Shown in pieces: positions 7,928 to 16,525 of a stretch of 38,127 nucleotides of DNA. The stretch is from CAYPXN01 sp964470915 (lineage in GTDB: Bacteria; UBA10199; JADFYH01). The position numbers and the translations under genes were made by a program. The stretch lies in NCBI GenBank assembly GCA_964470915.1, contig CAYYEM010000013.1, forward strand, positions 1 through 38,127. Reading direction: 5' to 3'. Numbering within the stretch: position 1 is the first letter of the stretch; each line of letters opens with the position of its first letter. The notes under the pieces were generated by a model. It was not told where the DNA came from and did no database searches. It saw only the letters and a list, made by a program, of their open reading frames with translations.

Positions 7928-10792
7928 ATGGTTTTAAAAACAGATACCCCAACTGAATATATTGATGATAGCAATTTGCCTGGTTTTGACTACCAGATTG
8001 CCTATCATCCCAAGAGAGTTCAACTTTATATCAAAGTATTGCATCAAAAAAAGGCAATCACCGGATTTGAACGTTTTGGCATTGATGTGCTTCGCTTACA
8101 AGATCGTTATTCTGGAAATGTTGAACTAGATCCTGCTCATCGTCATTTTGTTCAAAACTTGCTTCGTTTTGCCCATCGAGATGCTGCAGAAGGTTTTTTT
8201 GTGGTGCCTCATCAGCACGTTGCTTTTTTTCTTTCACGTCTTTGCAAATTTAAAAAAGTGGGATCTTTAGATTTAAAACAAAAATGGGGTTTTGCTTCTA
8301 CAGTGTTAATTCCTGTCTTAGAACTTACGCAGGCTTCATTGAGCCCGATTCAACTCCGATGTAGTTTTCAGAGAGAAGATAATAAAAAAGCTTTTCCTTA
8401 TTCTGAGGTGAAGGTGTTTACCGGAAATAAAAGCTGGGTACTTCACGGAAATAATTTTTATTCTATTAAGGTGACCGAAGCGAATTCAATTTTGGGAGAA
8501 TTTGCAGGAGATGGCAATTTGGCTTTGCGTGGCAAGATGGCGGTTGAGTTTGTGGAGGAAATTTTGCCTTCAATGGCCAAACGTGGCGAAATGAAGATTC
8601 CCGCAAATTTTGAAGTTCCTGAACTCATTCGTCCAGAACCTAAAACCGTTTATCAGTTTTCAGAAGACCCCCAAACGGAGCGCTTGGTGCTGACTTTGCG
8701 TTTTTCTTATGGGGAGCATTCTTTACCTCCTTCAGAAAATGATGATGATTTGCTTGCAGAAGTTTCTTCCTCTGTTTCTGGAGAAGAGGGCGCAGGGAGT
8801 GGTAAACAAGCGAACTTCATTATTTGTCGTGATCTGGCTTTTGAAAAGGGAGTGTTAGAAAAGTTTTATAAAGAAGGTTTCAAACGGACTGGGCCCGATC
8901 GTTTTGAAATTTTAGGAGAAGACGCCCTCGATTTCGTAGCAGAAGAATTGCCTGAACTTAAAAATAATCCTTCTTATCAGTTTCTGAATTCTGTGAATCA
9001 TTTTCAGGTGTTTGGTCAAGTGGGCCGTGAAGATATAAAAGCGAAAGCTCACGCAGTTAATAATGAATGGTTTTGGCTCGATATAGGTTTTGATTTTGAG
9101 GGAGTAAAAGTTCCTTTTGATTTAGTGAAGTCTTTGGTGTCGGAAGGACGCAATTATATTCCGGTGCCCGGAAAAGGTTATGTAAAAGTAAAACGCGATG
9201 AAATTTTATCGCTTGCAGATAAGCTTTCTGAACTAGAGGCCGAAATTGATGAACAAGGGCGCATGAAGCTGCGTCGTTTTCATGCTCCCTATTTAGATGG
9301 TTTGTTGAATATTGATTGGAGCGAACAACAGTCGTTGAGCGAAGCCATTGGTGCCTTAAAGCAAACAGGAATTTTACCGCATCACTCTTTGCCACCTCAT
9401 TTGCAATCTATTTTGCGTGGTTACCAACAACATGGTTATGATTGGTTACATTTTTTACATCAACACCATTTTCATGGAATTTTAGCAGATGACATGGGTC
9501 TTGGAAAAACTTTGCAGATGCTTTCTTTTTTACAAGATCAATATGACAAACACGGACGAAAGCCTAATCTTGTGGTGGCACCTACTTCGGTAGTGTTTAA
9601 CTGGCAACGAGAGGCCGAAAAATTCACACCAGATCTAAAAGTTTTAGTTCATTCAGGTTCTTCAAGAGCGAAAGATATAAAAAATGTAGAAGAACTTGAT
9701 ATCGTGCTCACCAGCTATGCCTTGTTTCGACGAGATGCTGAAATGCTCAATAAAAAATCTTGGCGTTGCGTAGTGCTTGATGAAGCTCAAAATATTAAAA
9801 ACTATCGAAGTAAAACTGCCCAATTAGTGAAGGAAGTACAAGCAGATCAGCGTTGGGCTCTGACAGGTACGCCGCTTGAAAATCGTTTGTCAGAATTGTG
9901 GTCGATTTTTTCTTTTCTCATGCCTGGGTTTTTAGGGAACTACAATCATTTCAAAAATGTTTATCAGCAGCCCATTGAAATTGTACAGGATGAAGAAGTG
10001 TTGGAGCGCTTGAGAAAAAGAATTTTTCCTTTTGTGATGCGACGTTTGAAAGAAGAAGTAGCGCGCGAATTGCCACCCAAAACAGAAATCACACAGTATT
10101 GTGAAATGACGCCGGAACAAAAGAAGCTTTATCAGCAAATGCTTTTAGCTTGCCGTGAGGAAGTGTTTGAAGAGGTGGAGAAAAAAGGAATTGAGAAAAG
10201 TCAGGTTTCTATTTTTACCGCACTCCTGCGATTGCGACAAATCTGTTGTCATCCTGCTTTGATCGGAAAGAAAAAAGGGTATGAATCAGGGAAAATGATG
10301 GAGTTTGAAGACTTGCTCCTCGAAATCTTGAGTGAAAATCATAGAGTCCTGGTTTTTAGCCAATTTGTAGAAATGTTAACCTTGCTTAAAGGAATGCTCG
10401 AAAAAAATAAAATTGAATATGAATATTTGGATGGACGAACTCGTCATCGTGAAAAGCACATTAATAATTTTCAGAAAAATGAAAATGTGAAAGTGTTTTT
10501 GATTAGTCTTCGTGCCGGTGGAACCGGAATTAACCTCACAGCAGCGGATTATGTGATACATTATGATCCTTGGTGGAATCCAGCAGTAGAAGATCAAGCT
10601 ACCGATCGCGTACATCGCTTAGGTCAAACTCGGCACGTTTTTGCCTATAAAATGATTACCAAAGATAGTGTGGAAGAAAAAATTCTAGGACTTCAAGAAA
10701 AGAAAAAAAATCTGGCTCGTGGAATCCTCTCCACTGATTCAGCGATGGGTAAGAAGTTTAATATGGAAGATTTGGAATTTTTATTTTCTTAA
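7928..10792 (+). CDS. SNF2-family DEAD/DEAH-box helicase
   Basis: 954-residue SNF2/RapA-type ATPase that would translocate on duplex DNA to remodel protein-DNA complexes. The C-terminal half has all helicase motifs: Walker A DDMGLGKT with Lys at about 527, DEAQ box at about 618-621, SALTGTPLEN-like motif III, LRAGGTGINL (motif V) and RVHRLGQ (motif VI). Residues 1 to about 470 are an N-terminal region that I do not assign to a named domain. It contains no Zn-chelating SWIM cysteines. Bacterial SNF2 proteins of this size are common; exact substrates are mostly unknown. The next gene begins within 15 nt of the stop, so the two form an operon. No obvious Shine-Dalgarno precedes ATG 7928, so the start is moderately certain. 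Confidence 0.9.
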   Translation: MVLKTDTPTEYIDDSNLPGFDYQIAYHPKRVQLYIKVLHQKKAITGFERFGIDVLRLQDRYSGNVELDPAHRHFVQNLLRFAHRDAAEGFFVVPHQHVAFFLSRLCKFKKVGSLDLKQKWGFASTVLIPVLELTQASLSPIQLRCSFQREDNKKAFPYSEVKVFTGNKSWVLHGNNFYSIKVTEANSILGEFAGDGNLALRGKMAVEFVEEILPSMAKRGEMKIPANFEVPELIRPEPKTVYQFSEDPQTERLVLTLRFSYGEHSLPPSENDDDLLAEVSSSVSGEEGAGSGKQANFIICRDLAFEKGVLEKFYKEGFKRTGPDRFEILGEDALDFVAEELPELKNNPSYQFLNSVNHFQVFGQVGREDIKAKAHAVNNEWFWLDIGFDFEGVKVPFDLVKSLVSEGRNYIPVPGKGYVKVKRDEILSLADKLSELEAEIDEQGRMKLRRFHAPYLDGLLNIDWSEQQSLSEAIGALKQTGILPHHSLPPHLQSILRGYQQHGYDWLHFLHQHHFHGILADDMGLGKTLQMLSFLQDQYDKHGRKPNLVVAPTSVVFNWQREAEKFTPDLKVLVHSGSSRAKDIKNVEELDIVLTSYALFRRDAEMLNKKSWRCVVLDEAQNIKNYRSKTAQLVKEVQADQRWALTGTPLENRLSELWSIFSFLMPGFLGNYNHFKNVYQQPIEIVQDEEVLERLRKRIFPFVMRRLKEEVARELPPKTEITQYCEMTPEQKKLYQQMLLACREEVFEEVEKKGIEKSQVSIFTALLRLRQICCHPALIGKKKGYESGKMMEFEDLLLEILSENHRVLVFSQFVEMLTLLKGMLEKNKIEYEYLDGRTRHREKHINNFQKNENVKVFLISLRAGGTGINLTAADYVIHYDPWWNPAVEDQATDRVHRLGQTRHVFAYKMITKDSVEEKILGLQEKKKNLARGILSTDSAMGKKFNMEDLEFLFS

Positions 10793-10807
10793 TTGAGAAG
10801 GTTTTTC

Positions 10808-12193
10808 ATGTCCCAACCTATTGAGTATTTAAATCGGAATTTTGAAAAAATTCTCGATGAACTTAAAGATTATTCGCGAATTCAAAGCGTGAGTTTTGAA
10901 GGATATCCAACACACACCTTAGATGAATCCGCTGAATGGACTCTTCAGAAAATGAAAGCCATTGGTTTGGAGAATGTTCAAACGATTAAAATCCCCCATG
11001 CCCATCCTTATGTTTATGGAGAGTGGTTACATGCACCTGGAAAACCGACTGTGCTTTTGTATGGTCATCATGATGTGCAGCCACCAGGTCGACATGAATT
11101 ATGGGAGTCTCCTTGTTTTGAACCCACTTTGCGCGAAGACGGAAGGTTGTATGGTCGTGGTGTGGCCGATGATAAAGCGGGCGTGATGATGCATTTAGCA
11201 GCCATTGAAGCTTATTTGAAAACCCAAGGAACTTTGCCTTTGAATGTGAAAGTGATTGTAGAAGGGGAAGAGGAAACAGGCTCCGAGCATCTCGAAGCAT
11301 TTCTAAATAAATATAAAAATTTATTGAAAGCCGATGTATTGGTTTTAACGGACACCGCAAATTTGGAAGAAGGCCTTCCTTCGATTACTTACAACTTACG
11401 TGGAATTGTAGATTGCCTGGTGGAAGTCCGAACATTAAGTCATCCTGTTCACAGTGGCATGTGGGGTGGGCCAGCGGTTGATGCCATTTCAGTTCTTTCA
11501 AAGCTGATCGCAAAGCTGACCGATGAAAATGGAAAAATCGCTATTCCTGGTTTTTACGACGACGTGCCTGCAATCTCGCCTTTTGAAAAAGAAAAAATCA
11601 ATCAACTGCCTTTCAATGAAAAGAAATTCAGGGAAGAATTGGCTTGTGTGAATTCTTTTCAAATGGGTGGAGAAAAAGAATTCTCAGTATTGGAGCGCAT
11701 TTGGTATCGACCTTCCATGGCTGTTTTGGGCTTCGATTCTCAGGATGTTGCAACAGGAAGTAACAAAATTGTGGAATGGGCGCGTGCCAAAATTTCTTTT
11801 CGCATTGTCGCTGGACAAGATCCTCATCGTTTGATGACTTTGCTGACAAGTTTTTTAAAACAAAACATTCCAAATGGAGCGGAAGTAAAAGTACTGCCTG
11901 GGGTTGCTAATCCTGGATGGCGTTGTGATCCGACGGGTCCTGCTTTTGAAGCTGCGGCAAAAGCTCTGGAAAAAGGTTATGAAACTCCTGCCGTTTTTAT
12001 TGGCTGTGGCGCCTCGATTCCATTTGTGAAACCAATTAGCGAAGTTTTTGGAAATATTCCTGCCTTATTGATTGGAATTGAAGACCCTCTTACCAATGCT
12101 CATGGAGAAAATGAGAGCTTATCACTTTCAGATTGGAAAAAAGGGATGAAATCTGCAGTATATTTGTATGAAGAATTGGCGAATCTAAAATAA
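10808..12193 (+). CDS. M20 family metallopeptidase (dipeptidase-like)
   Basis: 461-residue M20 peptidase of the CNDP/PepV-like group, hydrolysing dipeptides or related amides with two Zn ions. Ligands and catalytic residues are visible: YGHHDVQPPG (His and first Asp), GRGVADDKAGV (bridging Asp), EGEEETGS (general-base Glu and Glu ligand), and the C-terminal HGENE His. The dimerisation domain sits between, near SHPVHSGMWGG. The frame is open back to a TTG at 10793. I prefer ATG 10808 because AGAAGG lies 6 nt upstream at 10796-10801. The start lies 15 nt after the SNF2 stop. A strong hairpin terminator follows the stop directly. Confidence 0.9.
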   Translation: MSQPIEYLNRNFEKILDELKDYSRIQSVSFEGYPTHTLDESAEWTLQKMKAIGLENVQTIKIPHAHPYVYGEWLHAPGKPTVLLYGHHDVQPPGRHELWESPCFEPTLREDGRLYGRGVADDKAGVMMHLAAIEAYLKTQGTLPLNVKVIVEGEEETGSEHLEAFLNKYKNLLKADVLVLTDTANLEEGLPSITYNLRGIVDCLVEVRTLSHPVHSGMWGGPAVDAISVLSKLIAKLTDENGKIAIPGFYDDVPAISPFEKEKINQLPFNEKKFREELACVNSFQMGGEKEFSVLERIWYRPSMAVLGFDSQDVATGSNKIVEWARAKISFRIVAGQDPHRLMTLLTSFLKQNIPNGAEVKVLPGVANPGWRCDPTGPAFEAAAKALEKGYETPAVFIGCGASIPFVKPISEVFGNIPALLIGIEDPLTNAHGENESLSLSDWKKGMKSAVYLYEELANLK

Positions 12194-12222
12194 AAAAACC
12201 TCCACGGATGGGAGGTTTTTTT
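12192..12222. terminator. Bidirectional intrinsic terminator
   Basis: Perfect inverted repeat AAAAAACCTCC / GGAGGTTTTTT around a short ACGGATG-type loop, with A and T runs on both sides. It lies directly between the convergent M20 peptidase and hsp20 genes, so it can end transcription from either side. Confidence 0.9.
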
Positions 12223-12240
12223 GGGGGGGATAGTCATTTG

Positions 12241-12681
12241 CTATCCATTAATTTGAATTTCTCTTGCTTTTGCTTCAGGTTTTTTCTCGATACTTAACTC
12301 AAGAACCCCGTCTTGCATATTTGCTTTGATTTTTTCTGGATCTACTGTGTTTGGAAGCGAAAAAGATCTAGCAAACTTTCCATATCGTCTTTCAAAGCGA
12401 TAGTAATTTTCCTTTTTCTTTTCTTCTTCAAATTTACGTTCACCTTGTAGAGTTAAAATACCATCTTGATAATTGACTTTAATGTCATCTTTTTTCACTC
12501 CAGGTAAATCTGCATGTATCAGAATGGCTTTGTCATTTTCTTTGACGTCGACAGCAGGAAGCCAGGAGTGCTGTGCTTCTACCTCTTCTCCTGCTTTGGT
12601 AAGTCCCCAAAACAGACGACCCACTTCATCTTCCAGATTCCAAAGATCTGTAAAAGGTTTATATTTTTGTAAGTTACTCAT
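12241..12681 (-). CDS. Hsp20 / alpha-crystallin small heat-shock protein
   Basis: 146-residue ATP-independent holdase chaperone that binds unfolding proteins in the cytosol. The alpha-crystallin domain covers about residues 40-135. Its signatures include DLPGVKKDDIKVNYQDGILT and the strand block RYGKFARSFSLPNTVD, followed by ANMQDGVLELSIEK, which contains the conserved GVL. The N-terminal arm has WNLEDEVGRLF, and a short basic C-terminal tail ends AREIQING, where the IQI is the I-x-I oligomerisation motif. Start ATG has GGAGGG 8 nt upstream. A 12-bp palindrome and a TTGACT box lie in the leader, suggesting its own promoter. Confidence 0.93.
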   Translation of the reverse strand: MSNLQKYKPFTDLWNLEDEVGRLFWGLTKAGEEVEAQHSWLPAVDVKENDKAILIHADLPGVKKDDIKVNYQDGILTLQGERKFEEEKKKENYYRFERRYGKFARSFSLPNTVDPEKIKANMQDGVLELSIEKKPEAKAREIQING

Positions 12682-12718
12682 AATTAAATCCCTCCAATGT
12701 AATTAAATATTGGTTGAG

Positions 12719-12773
12719 GATTCCGGAATCACCTAACCTGCAAAATAAATAAGCTCAAAATTAGTAGAGTCAA
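12719..12773 (-). promoter_or_regulatory. Candidate hsp20 promoter and palindromic operator
   Basis: Read on the minus strand, TTGACT (12768-12773) is a good -35 box. An AT-rich -10 candidate (ATTTAT) follows after 17 bp but matches poorly. Just downstream lies GATTCCGGAATC (12719-12730), a perfect 12-bp palindrome about 40 bp before the hsp20 start. It could be a repressor site. It is neither a CIRCE element nor a sigma-32 promoter as usually defined. The promoter call is tentative; the palindrome is directly visible. Confidence 0.4.
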
Positions 12774-12780
12774 GGGGGGC

Positions 12781-13428
12781 TTAATTTTTTTTTAAGCAAG
12801 GCAATTGGCTGAGTTCAGAAAAATCATGAATGAGATAGTCTGGCTGGCAGGCGATCAGTTCTTCTGCTTCACGAAATCCATAAGTGACTCCACAGGTAAG
12901 AATACCGGCGGCTTTGCCACAATCCACATCGATTTGGGAGTCACCTACAATGAGACTTTTGGGTTTGCGCCCCAGATCTTCAAAGATGGGATCCAACATT
13001 TTAGGAGAAGGTTTTTGATGAGCTAAACTGTCACCGCCAATCAGCCATCTGAAATGATGCTGAATGTTTAAACCTTCTAAAATCTTTTTTGAAAATGCAT
13101 AAGGTTTGTTAGTGACCACGGCTTTTTCAATGTGTGGGAACTCTTTTAAAAATTCTAAAACGCCTGGATACATTTTGGTCTGATCAAGTAAATGATCCAT
13201 GTAATGGTTCCAGAAATTTTGTGCTACTTTTTTAGCTTGTTCTTCGGTGGGTTCTCCAATCACATCTCGAATCAGATACATCATGCCACGCCCCACAAAA
13301 CCTTCGATGGTTTTTTGAGGCAGAGTAGGGAAGCCTTCTTCTGTTAAAGCAGCATTTACTGAATTGGCAATATCTGCTTTGGAATCAATGAGAGTGCCGT
13401 CTAAATCAAAAATAAGCAGTTCAATCAT
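12781..13428 (-). CDS. HAD-superfamily phosphatase, phosphoglycolate phosphatase-like
   Basis: 215-residue HAD hydrolase. Motif I is IFDLDGTLIDS, with the nucleophile and acid/base aspartates. Motif II is VVTNKPY, motif III the Lys in HQKPSPKM, and motif IV GDSQIDVDCGKAAG. The cap is the small alpha-helical type 1 seen in Gph and PpaX. The likely substrate is a small phosphorylated metabolite such as 2-phosphoglycolate, which arises from repair of oxidised DNA ends; family members are promiscuous. ATG 13426-13428 is chosen over an upstream TTG because GGAAAG lies about 5 nt before it. The gene lies upstream of hsp20 on the same strand, about 100 bp away. Confidence 0.85.
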   Translation of the reverse strand: MIELLIFDLDGTLIDSKADIANSVNAALTEEGFPTLPQKTIEGFVGRGMMYLIRDVIGEPTEEQAKKVAQNFWNHYMDHLLDQTKMYPGVLEFLKEFPHIEKAVVTNKPYAFSKKILEGLNIQHHFRWLIGGDSLAHQKPSPKMLDPIFEDLGRKPKSLIVGDSQIDVDCGKAAGILTCGVTYGFREAEELIACQPDYLIHDFSELSQLPCLKKN

Positions 13429-13475
13429 GCTTCTTTCCAAACATGATCTGGCCTTACTTGCAAGGTATATTGAAG

Positions 13476-13988
13476 TTAAGTAAGAGGTAGTTCAAAGGGC
13501 GAGTTTAAAATGTTTAAAATCGGAGTGCGTTCAACAGGCGTAAGAGTGTGTAAATTTCTCATCACGATTCGTCTTAGTTCTGATAAATCTTGTTGAATTT
13601 GATGAAAATCATAAGTTGCACTTTTACCATGGGCATCTCCACGAATAGATCCTTGGTAGGCATGAGTAAGCTCTCGTTCAGCTCGAATTAAACTTTTAGA
13701 TACATCCATTAAAATAGCTCTTGGATCTGCTCCATCGAGAGGAAGAATTTGAAGAGTGGCTTTTGCATTATCAAGATGAATGCCAGCATTATAAAGGGCT
13801 TGATGTCGAATGTTGCTCGCGACATAAAGTTCTGGGTGAAGCTTTGGAGAATTTGAAACAAATTGATCTCTTTTAGCAATTGATGGAGTTCTCGTTCCTG
13901 TTGCTCTTGTTTCAGATGAAGGAATGGGGGGGCGGGCTTGAATTCTGCCGCTGCCTCCTGAACCTTCTAGTCCTCGTCTTAAAATCAT
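13476..13988 (-). CDS. Hypothetical protein, 170 residues
   Basis: No family recognised. Residues 1-50 are low-complexity, Gly/Arg/Ser/Pro rich, and likely disordered. Residues about 55-160 look helical, with heptad-like spacing (NIRHQALYNAGIHLDNAKAT, then HQIQQDLSELRRIVMRNL). There is no signal peptide, membrane helix or cysteine, so a soluble cytosolic protein is expected. The start has GGGAGAGGG 8 nt upstream, which makes expression credible. It is followed 47 nt later by the HAD gene on the same strand, and may be cotranscribed with it. Confidence 0.65.
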   Translation of the reverse strand: MILRRGLEGSGGSGRIQARPPIPSSETRATGTRTPSIAKRDQFVSNSPKLHPELYVASNIRHQALYNAGIHLDNAKATLQILPLDGADPRAILMDVSKSLIRAERELTHAYQGSIRGDAHGKSATYDFHQIQQDLSELRRIVMRNLHTLTPVERTPILNILNSPFELPLT

Positions 13989-14182
13989 AAAGTAATCCCT
14001 CTCCCGAATTTTTTATTTTAAACGAAAAGCTTGTCGAGAACCTAGAAAGAAAAATGGTAAGAGCTAAGATTTGTTAAAGGGAGTTAAGATCAGTAATAAA
14101 ATAGCTAGATTTTCTTGCGCTTTATTTGGGTTATTTTTCTACAGAGTAGAACTGCCAAAATCTATATATGATTTTTGAAAAT

Positions 14183-15520
14183 TTATCTTGTGATAGCGAC
14201 AGGAAAATCACCTGAGAAAAAAGGTGTTTCCATAAATTCATCTCTTTTGAATTTGAGATCAATTTTAGCTAATAGATGTTGGTGGTAAGCACTAAAGTCT
14301 GCAATTGGACGCTGTGCAACACCTGAATCCATGGCAGCTTTTGCGACTGCAGGGGCTACATATAATAAAACTCGTGGGTCGAGCGGTTTTGGAATAATGT
14401 AGTCAGGGCCAAAATTAAGTTCTTTAAGTTCATAAGCCTGACAAACTGAAAGAGGTACTTTTTCTCGAGCGAGTTTTGCCAATGCCTGGGCAGCTGCTAA
14501 CTTCATTGCTTCGTTCACACGTTTTGCACCCACATCGAGTGCTCCTCTAAAAATAAATGGGAAACCTAAAACATTGTTTACTTGGTTGGGGTAGTCTGAT
14601 CGGCCAGTTGCCATGATAATGTCTTGTCTTACAGAAGTGGCTTCATGATATCCAATTTCAGGTTCAGGATTTGCCATCGCAAAAACGATGGGGTTTTTGG
14701 CCATGCTGGAAACCATTTCTTTTGAAACGAGACCTTTATCAGATACTCCAACAAACACATCAGCGCCATCCAAGGCATCTGCTAGCGTTCTTTTAGTAGT
14801 TTTTTGGGCAAAAAAAGCACGGTTTGCCTCAAGATCAGGGCGATCGCTTGTGACGATTCCTTTGCGATCGCAAAGAAAAACGTTTTCCTTTTGCACACCA
14901 ATTTTTAAAAACATTTTGGCGCAGGCAATACCAGCAGCACCAGCCCCTGAAAAAACAACTTTCACATCTTCAGCTTTTTTTCCTGCGAGTTCCAAAGCAT
15001 TGATCATGGCTGCAGTTGAGATAATTGCAGTGCCATGCTGATCGTCATGAAATACAGGAATATCGAGTTCTTCATCCAATCGACGTTCGATTTCAAAACA
15101 TTCAGGAGCCTTAATATCTTCAAGGTTAATTCCACCGAAGGTGGGTTCTAAGGATTTAACGATCTGAATAAATTTTTCAGGGTCTGATTCATTGATCTCA
15201 AGATCAAAGACATCAATGTCAGCGAATTCTTTGAAGAGAACTGCTTTGCCTTCCATCACCGGTTTGGCTGCATGGGGGCCGATATTTCCGAGGCCCAATA
15301 CGGCAGTACCATTCGTGATGACAGCTACCAAATTGCCACGTGAAGTATATGAGTAGCTGTCTTCTTGATTGTCTTTTATTTTCAAACAGGGTTCAGCTAC
15401 TCCAGGGGTATAAGCCAAAGAAAGTTCATATTGGGTCGTACAAGGTTTTGTGGGAGAAATTTGAACTTTTCCAGGTCTTCCCTCAGAGTGATAATCTAAA
15501 GCCGCTTTTTTAAAAGGCAT
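14183..15520 (-). CDS. NAD(P)-dependent malic enzyme
   Basis: 445-residue malic enzyme, decarboxylating malate to pyruvate. The N-terminal malic domain has YTPGVAEPC (catalytic Tyr) and the metal/substrate block FADIDVFDLEINE. FHDDQHGTAI carries the acidic metal ligands. The NAD-binding domain has the glycine fingerprint FSGAGAAGIACAKM. The protein ends soon after, so it is the short form without the phosphotransacetylase-like domain of MaeB. The open frame extends 13 codons further, but I chose ATG 15518-15520, which has AAGGAG 10 nt upstream and begins MPFKKAALDYH as is usual for the family. NAD versus NADP preference is not evident. Confidence 0.92.
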   Translation of the reverse strand: MPFKKAALDYHSEGRPGKVQISPTKPCTTQYELSLAYTPGVAEPCLKIKDNQEDSYSYTSRGNLVAVITNGTAVLGLGNIGPHAAKPVMEGKAVLFKEFADIDVFDLEINESDPEKFIQIVKSLEPTFGGINLEDIKAPECFEIERRLDEELDIPVFHDDQHGTAIISTAAMINALELAGKKAEDVKVVFSGAGAAGIACAKMFLKIGVQKENVFLCDRKGIVTSDRPDLEANRAFFAQKTTKRTLADALDGADVFVGVSDKGLVSKEMVSSMAKNPIVFAMANPEPEIGYHEATSVRQDIIMATGRSDYPNQVNNVLGFPFIFRGALDVGAKRVNEAMKLAAAQALAKLAREKVPLSVCQAYELKELNFGPDYIIPKPLDPRVLLYVAPAVAKAAMDSGVAQRPIADFSAYHQHLLAKIDLKFKRDEFMETPFFSGDFPVAITR

Positions 15521-15525
15521 AAAAC

Positions 15526-15547
15526 AAAAACTCCTTATAGGGGGTTT
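15526..15547 (-). terminator. Hairpin upstream of malic enzyme (terminator or attenuator)
   Basis: Minus-strand AAAACCCC, a CTATA-like loop, then GGAGTTTT followed by more T's. It makes an 8-bp stem with one mispair and a U-rich tail. It sits between tRNA-Ser and the malic-enzyme ATG and includes the AAGGAG ribosome-binding site. It could end tRNA transcription or affect malic-enzyme translation. Confidence 0.4.
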
Positions 15548-15665
15548 TCGACCCATCAAGCTTTTTGTTGCTGAATTTAAGGCCTCTAGCGAAGGGTAAA
15601 CAGAGTGTCAACGAGTATTGAATCTTACAGATGAACCCTAAAAACCCCTTGTTTAGGCAATAAAA

Positions 15666-15755
15666 TGGCGGAGAGAGTGGGATTCGAACCCACGATACCC
15701 GTGAAGGTATGCCGGTTTTCAAGACCGGTGCCATCAACCGCTCGGCCATCTCTCC
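15666..15755 (-). tRNA. tRNA-Ser (UGA anticodon)
   Basis: 90-nt class II tRNA on the minus strand. Acceptor arms GGAGAGA/TCTCTCC pair perfectly, the discriminator is G, and CCA is encoded. The anticodon loop CTTGAAA within stem CCGGT/ACCGG gives UGA. The long variable arm (CATACCTTCACGGGTATC) and GTTCGAATC T loop are typical of tRNA-Ser. Confidence 0.97.
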
Positions 15756-16124
15756 ATTATATCAGGGAATCCAGTAAACCGGATATCCCCGTACCCCTCT
15801 TCTCCAAGCTCAGCTCAGCAAAGCCAAACTGCGCTAAAGTCGGGGGCAGCATTTCATAGTTCCACCTGACTCCCCCCCATCGAATCAATCTGTTTGTATA
15901 AGAAGATAGAAAGAGGGTCTATTGTATGCTTTTAGATGTTCTTGTGCCAAAGGTTCAAGGAAAAAGCGCTTTATCATATAGATTCATTATGTTTAAAATG
16001 TTTTCTTGAATTTGTTTTGCTTTTACGATTAGAAGACTTCTCTTTCTCTTCAAGGCGATAGCTATTCAGAGAAAGACTCTTCTTGCTTTGCCAGAAGAGG
16101 GGGCTCATGGAGCCCTGGTGATTG
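15756..16124. other. Non-coding spacer between divergent tRNA genes
   Basis: 369 bp without a credible gene. It must carry the promoters for the flanking tRNA-Ser genes. I see only a short hairpin GGGCTC-ATG-GAGCCC at 16101-16115, ten bases before tRNA-Ser(GCU), which could be a processing or regulatory structure. Open frames here are short and lack ribosome-binding sites. Confidence 0.6.
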
Positions 16125-16214
16125 GGAGGAGTGACCGAGAGGCCGAAGGTAGCGGTTTGCTAAACCGTCGTAGGGACAAAATCCTTACCGGGGGTTCGAA
16201 TCCCCCCTCCTCCG
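16125..16214 (+). tRNA. tRNA-Ser (GCU anticodon)
   Basis: 90-nt class II tRNA. Acceptor GGAGGAG pairs with CTCCTCC, with discriminator G. The anticodon loop TTGCTAA in stem GCGGT/ACCGT gives GCU. A long variable arm and GGTTCGAAT T loop are present. The 3' CCA is not encoded (the genome reads CAG), unlike the Ser-UGA gene 370 bp away, so a CCA-adding enzyme is needed. Confidence 0.96.
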
Positions 16215-16223
16215 CAGTAAGTT

Positions 16224-16322
16224 AAAAACCCTCAGTGCGCCCATAGCTCAGTTGGATAGAGCGTCGGTCTACGAAACCGAAGGTCGTATGTTCGAATCAT
16301 ACTGGGCGCGCTGAGGGTTTTT
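16224..16322 (+). repeat. 12-bp inverted repeat enclosing tRNA-Arg
   Basis: AAAAACCCTCAG (16224-16235) and CTGAGGGTTTTT (16311-16322) are perfect reverse complements flanking the tRNA-Arg gene. With the T16236/G16310 wobble they extend the 7-bp acceptor stem to a continuous helix of about 20 bp ending in a U run. The transcript would fold as a tRNA on a long stem that could double as its terminator and as a processing substrate. Confidence 0.9.
16237..16310 (+). tRNA. tRNA-Arg (ACG anticodon)
   Basis: 74-nt tRNA. Acceptor GCGCCCA pairs with TGGGCGC, with discriminator G. The D arm AGCTCAGTTGGATAGAGC and T arm ATGTTCGAATCAT are standard. The anticodon loop CTACGAA gives ACG; the wobble A is expected to be edited to inosine by TadA. 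CCA is not encoded. It lies 22 bp after tRNA-Ser(GCU), probably in one transcript. Confidence 0.97.
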
Positions 16323-16525
16323 ATTTTATAGGCGATAGCCTTCAACTTATTCCACTTGATCATGCCCTAAAAAACGATCAAAACAGTATCTCATTTCCCA
16401 TGATCCAGATCTGAAAAAAATCTCAAATGTTTTGGCTTGCCCGTGGGGTGAAGCCATGGATCGTATTGAGAAGGATCCGTAAATCAGAAAGCCCAGGGTA
16501 TTGGTGGTGGTATTCTTACTTTGCC

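Noticed and set aside
12779..12797. GCTTAA-T7-TTAAGC palindrome at the end of the HAD gene as terminator
   Set aside because: The stem is short and AT-rich, and the T run is in the loop and not after the stem; it also overlaps the stop codon.
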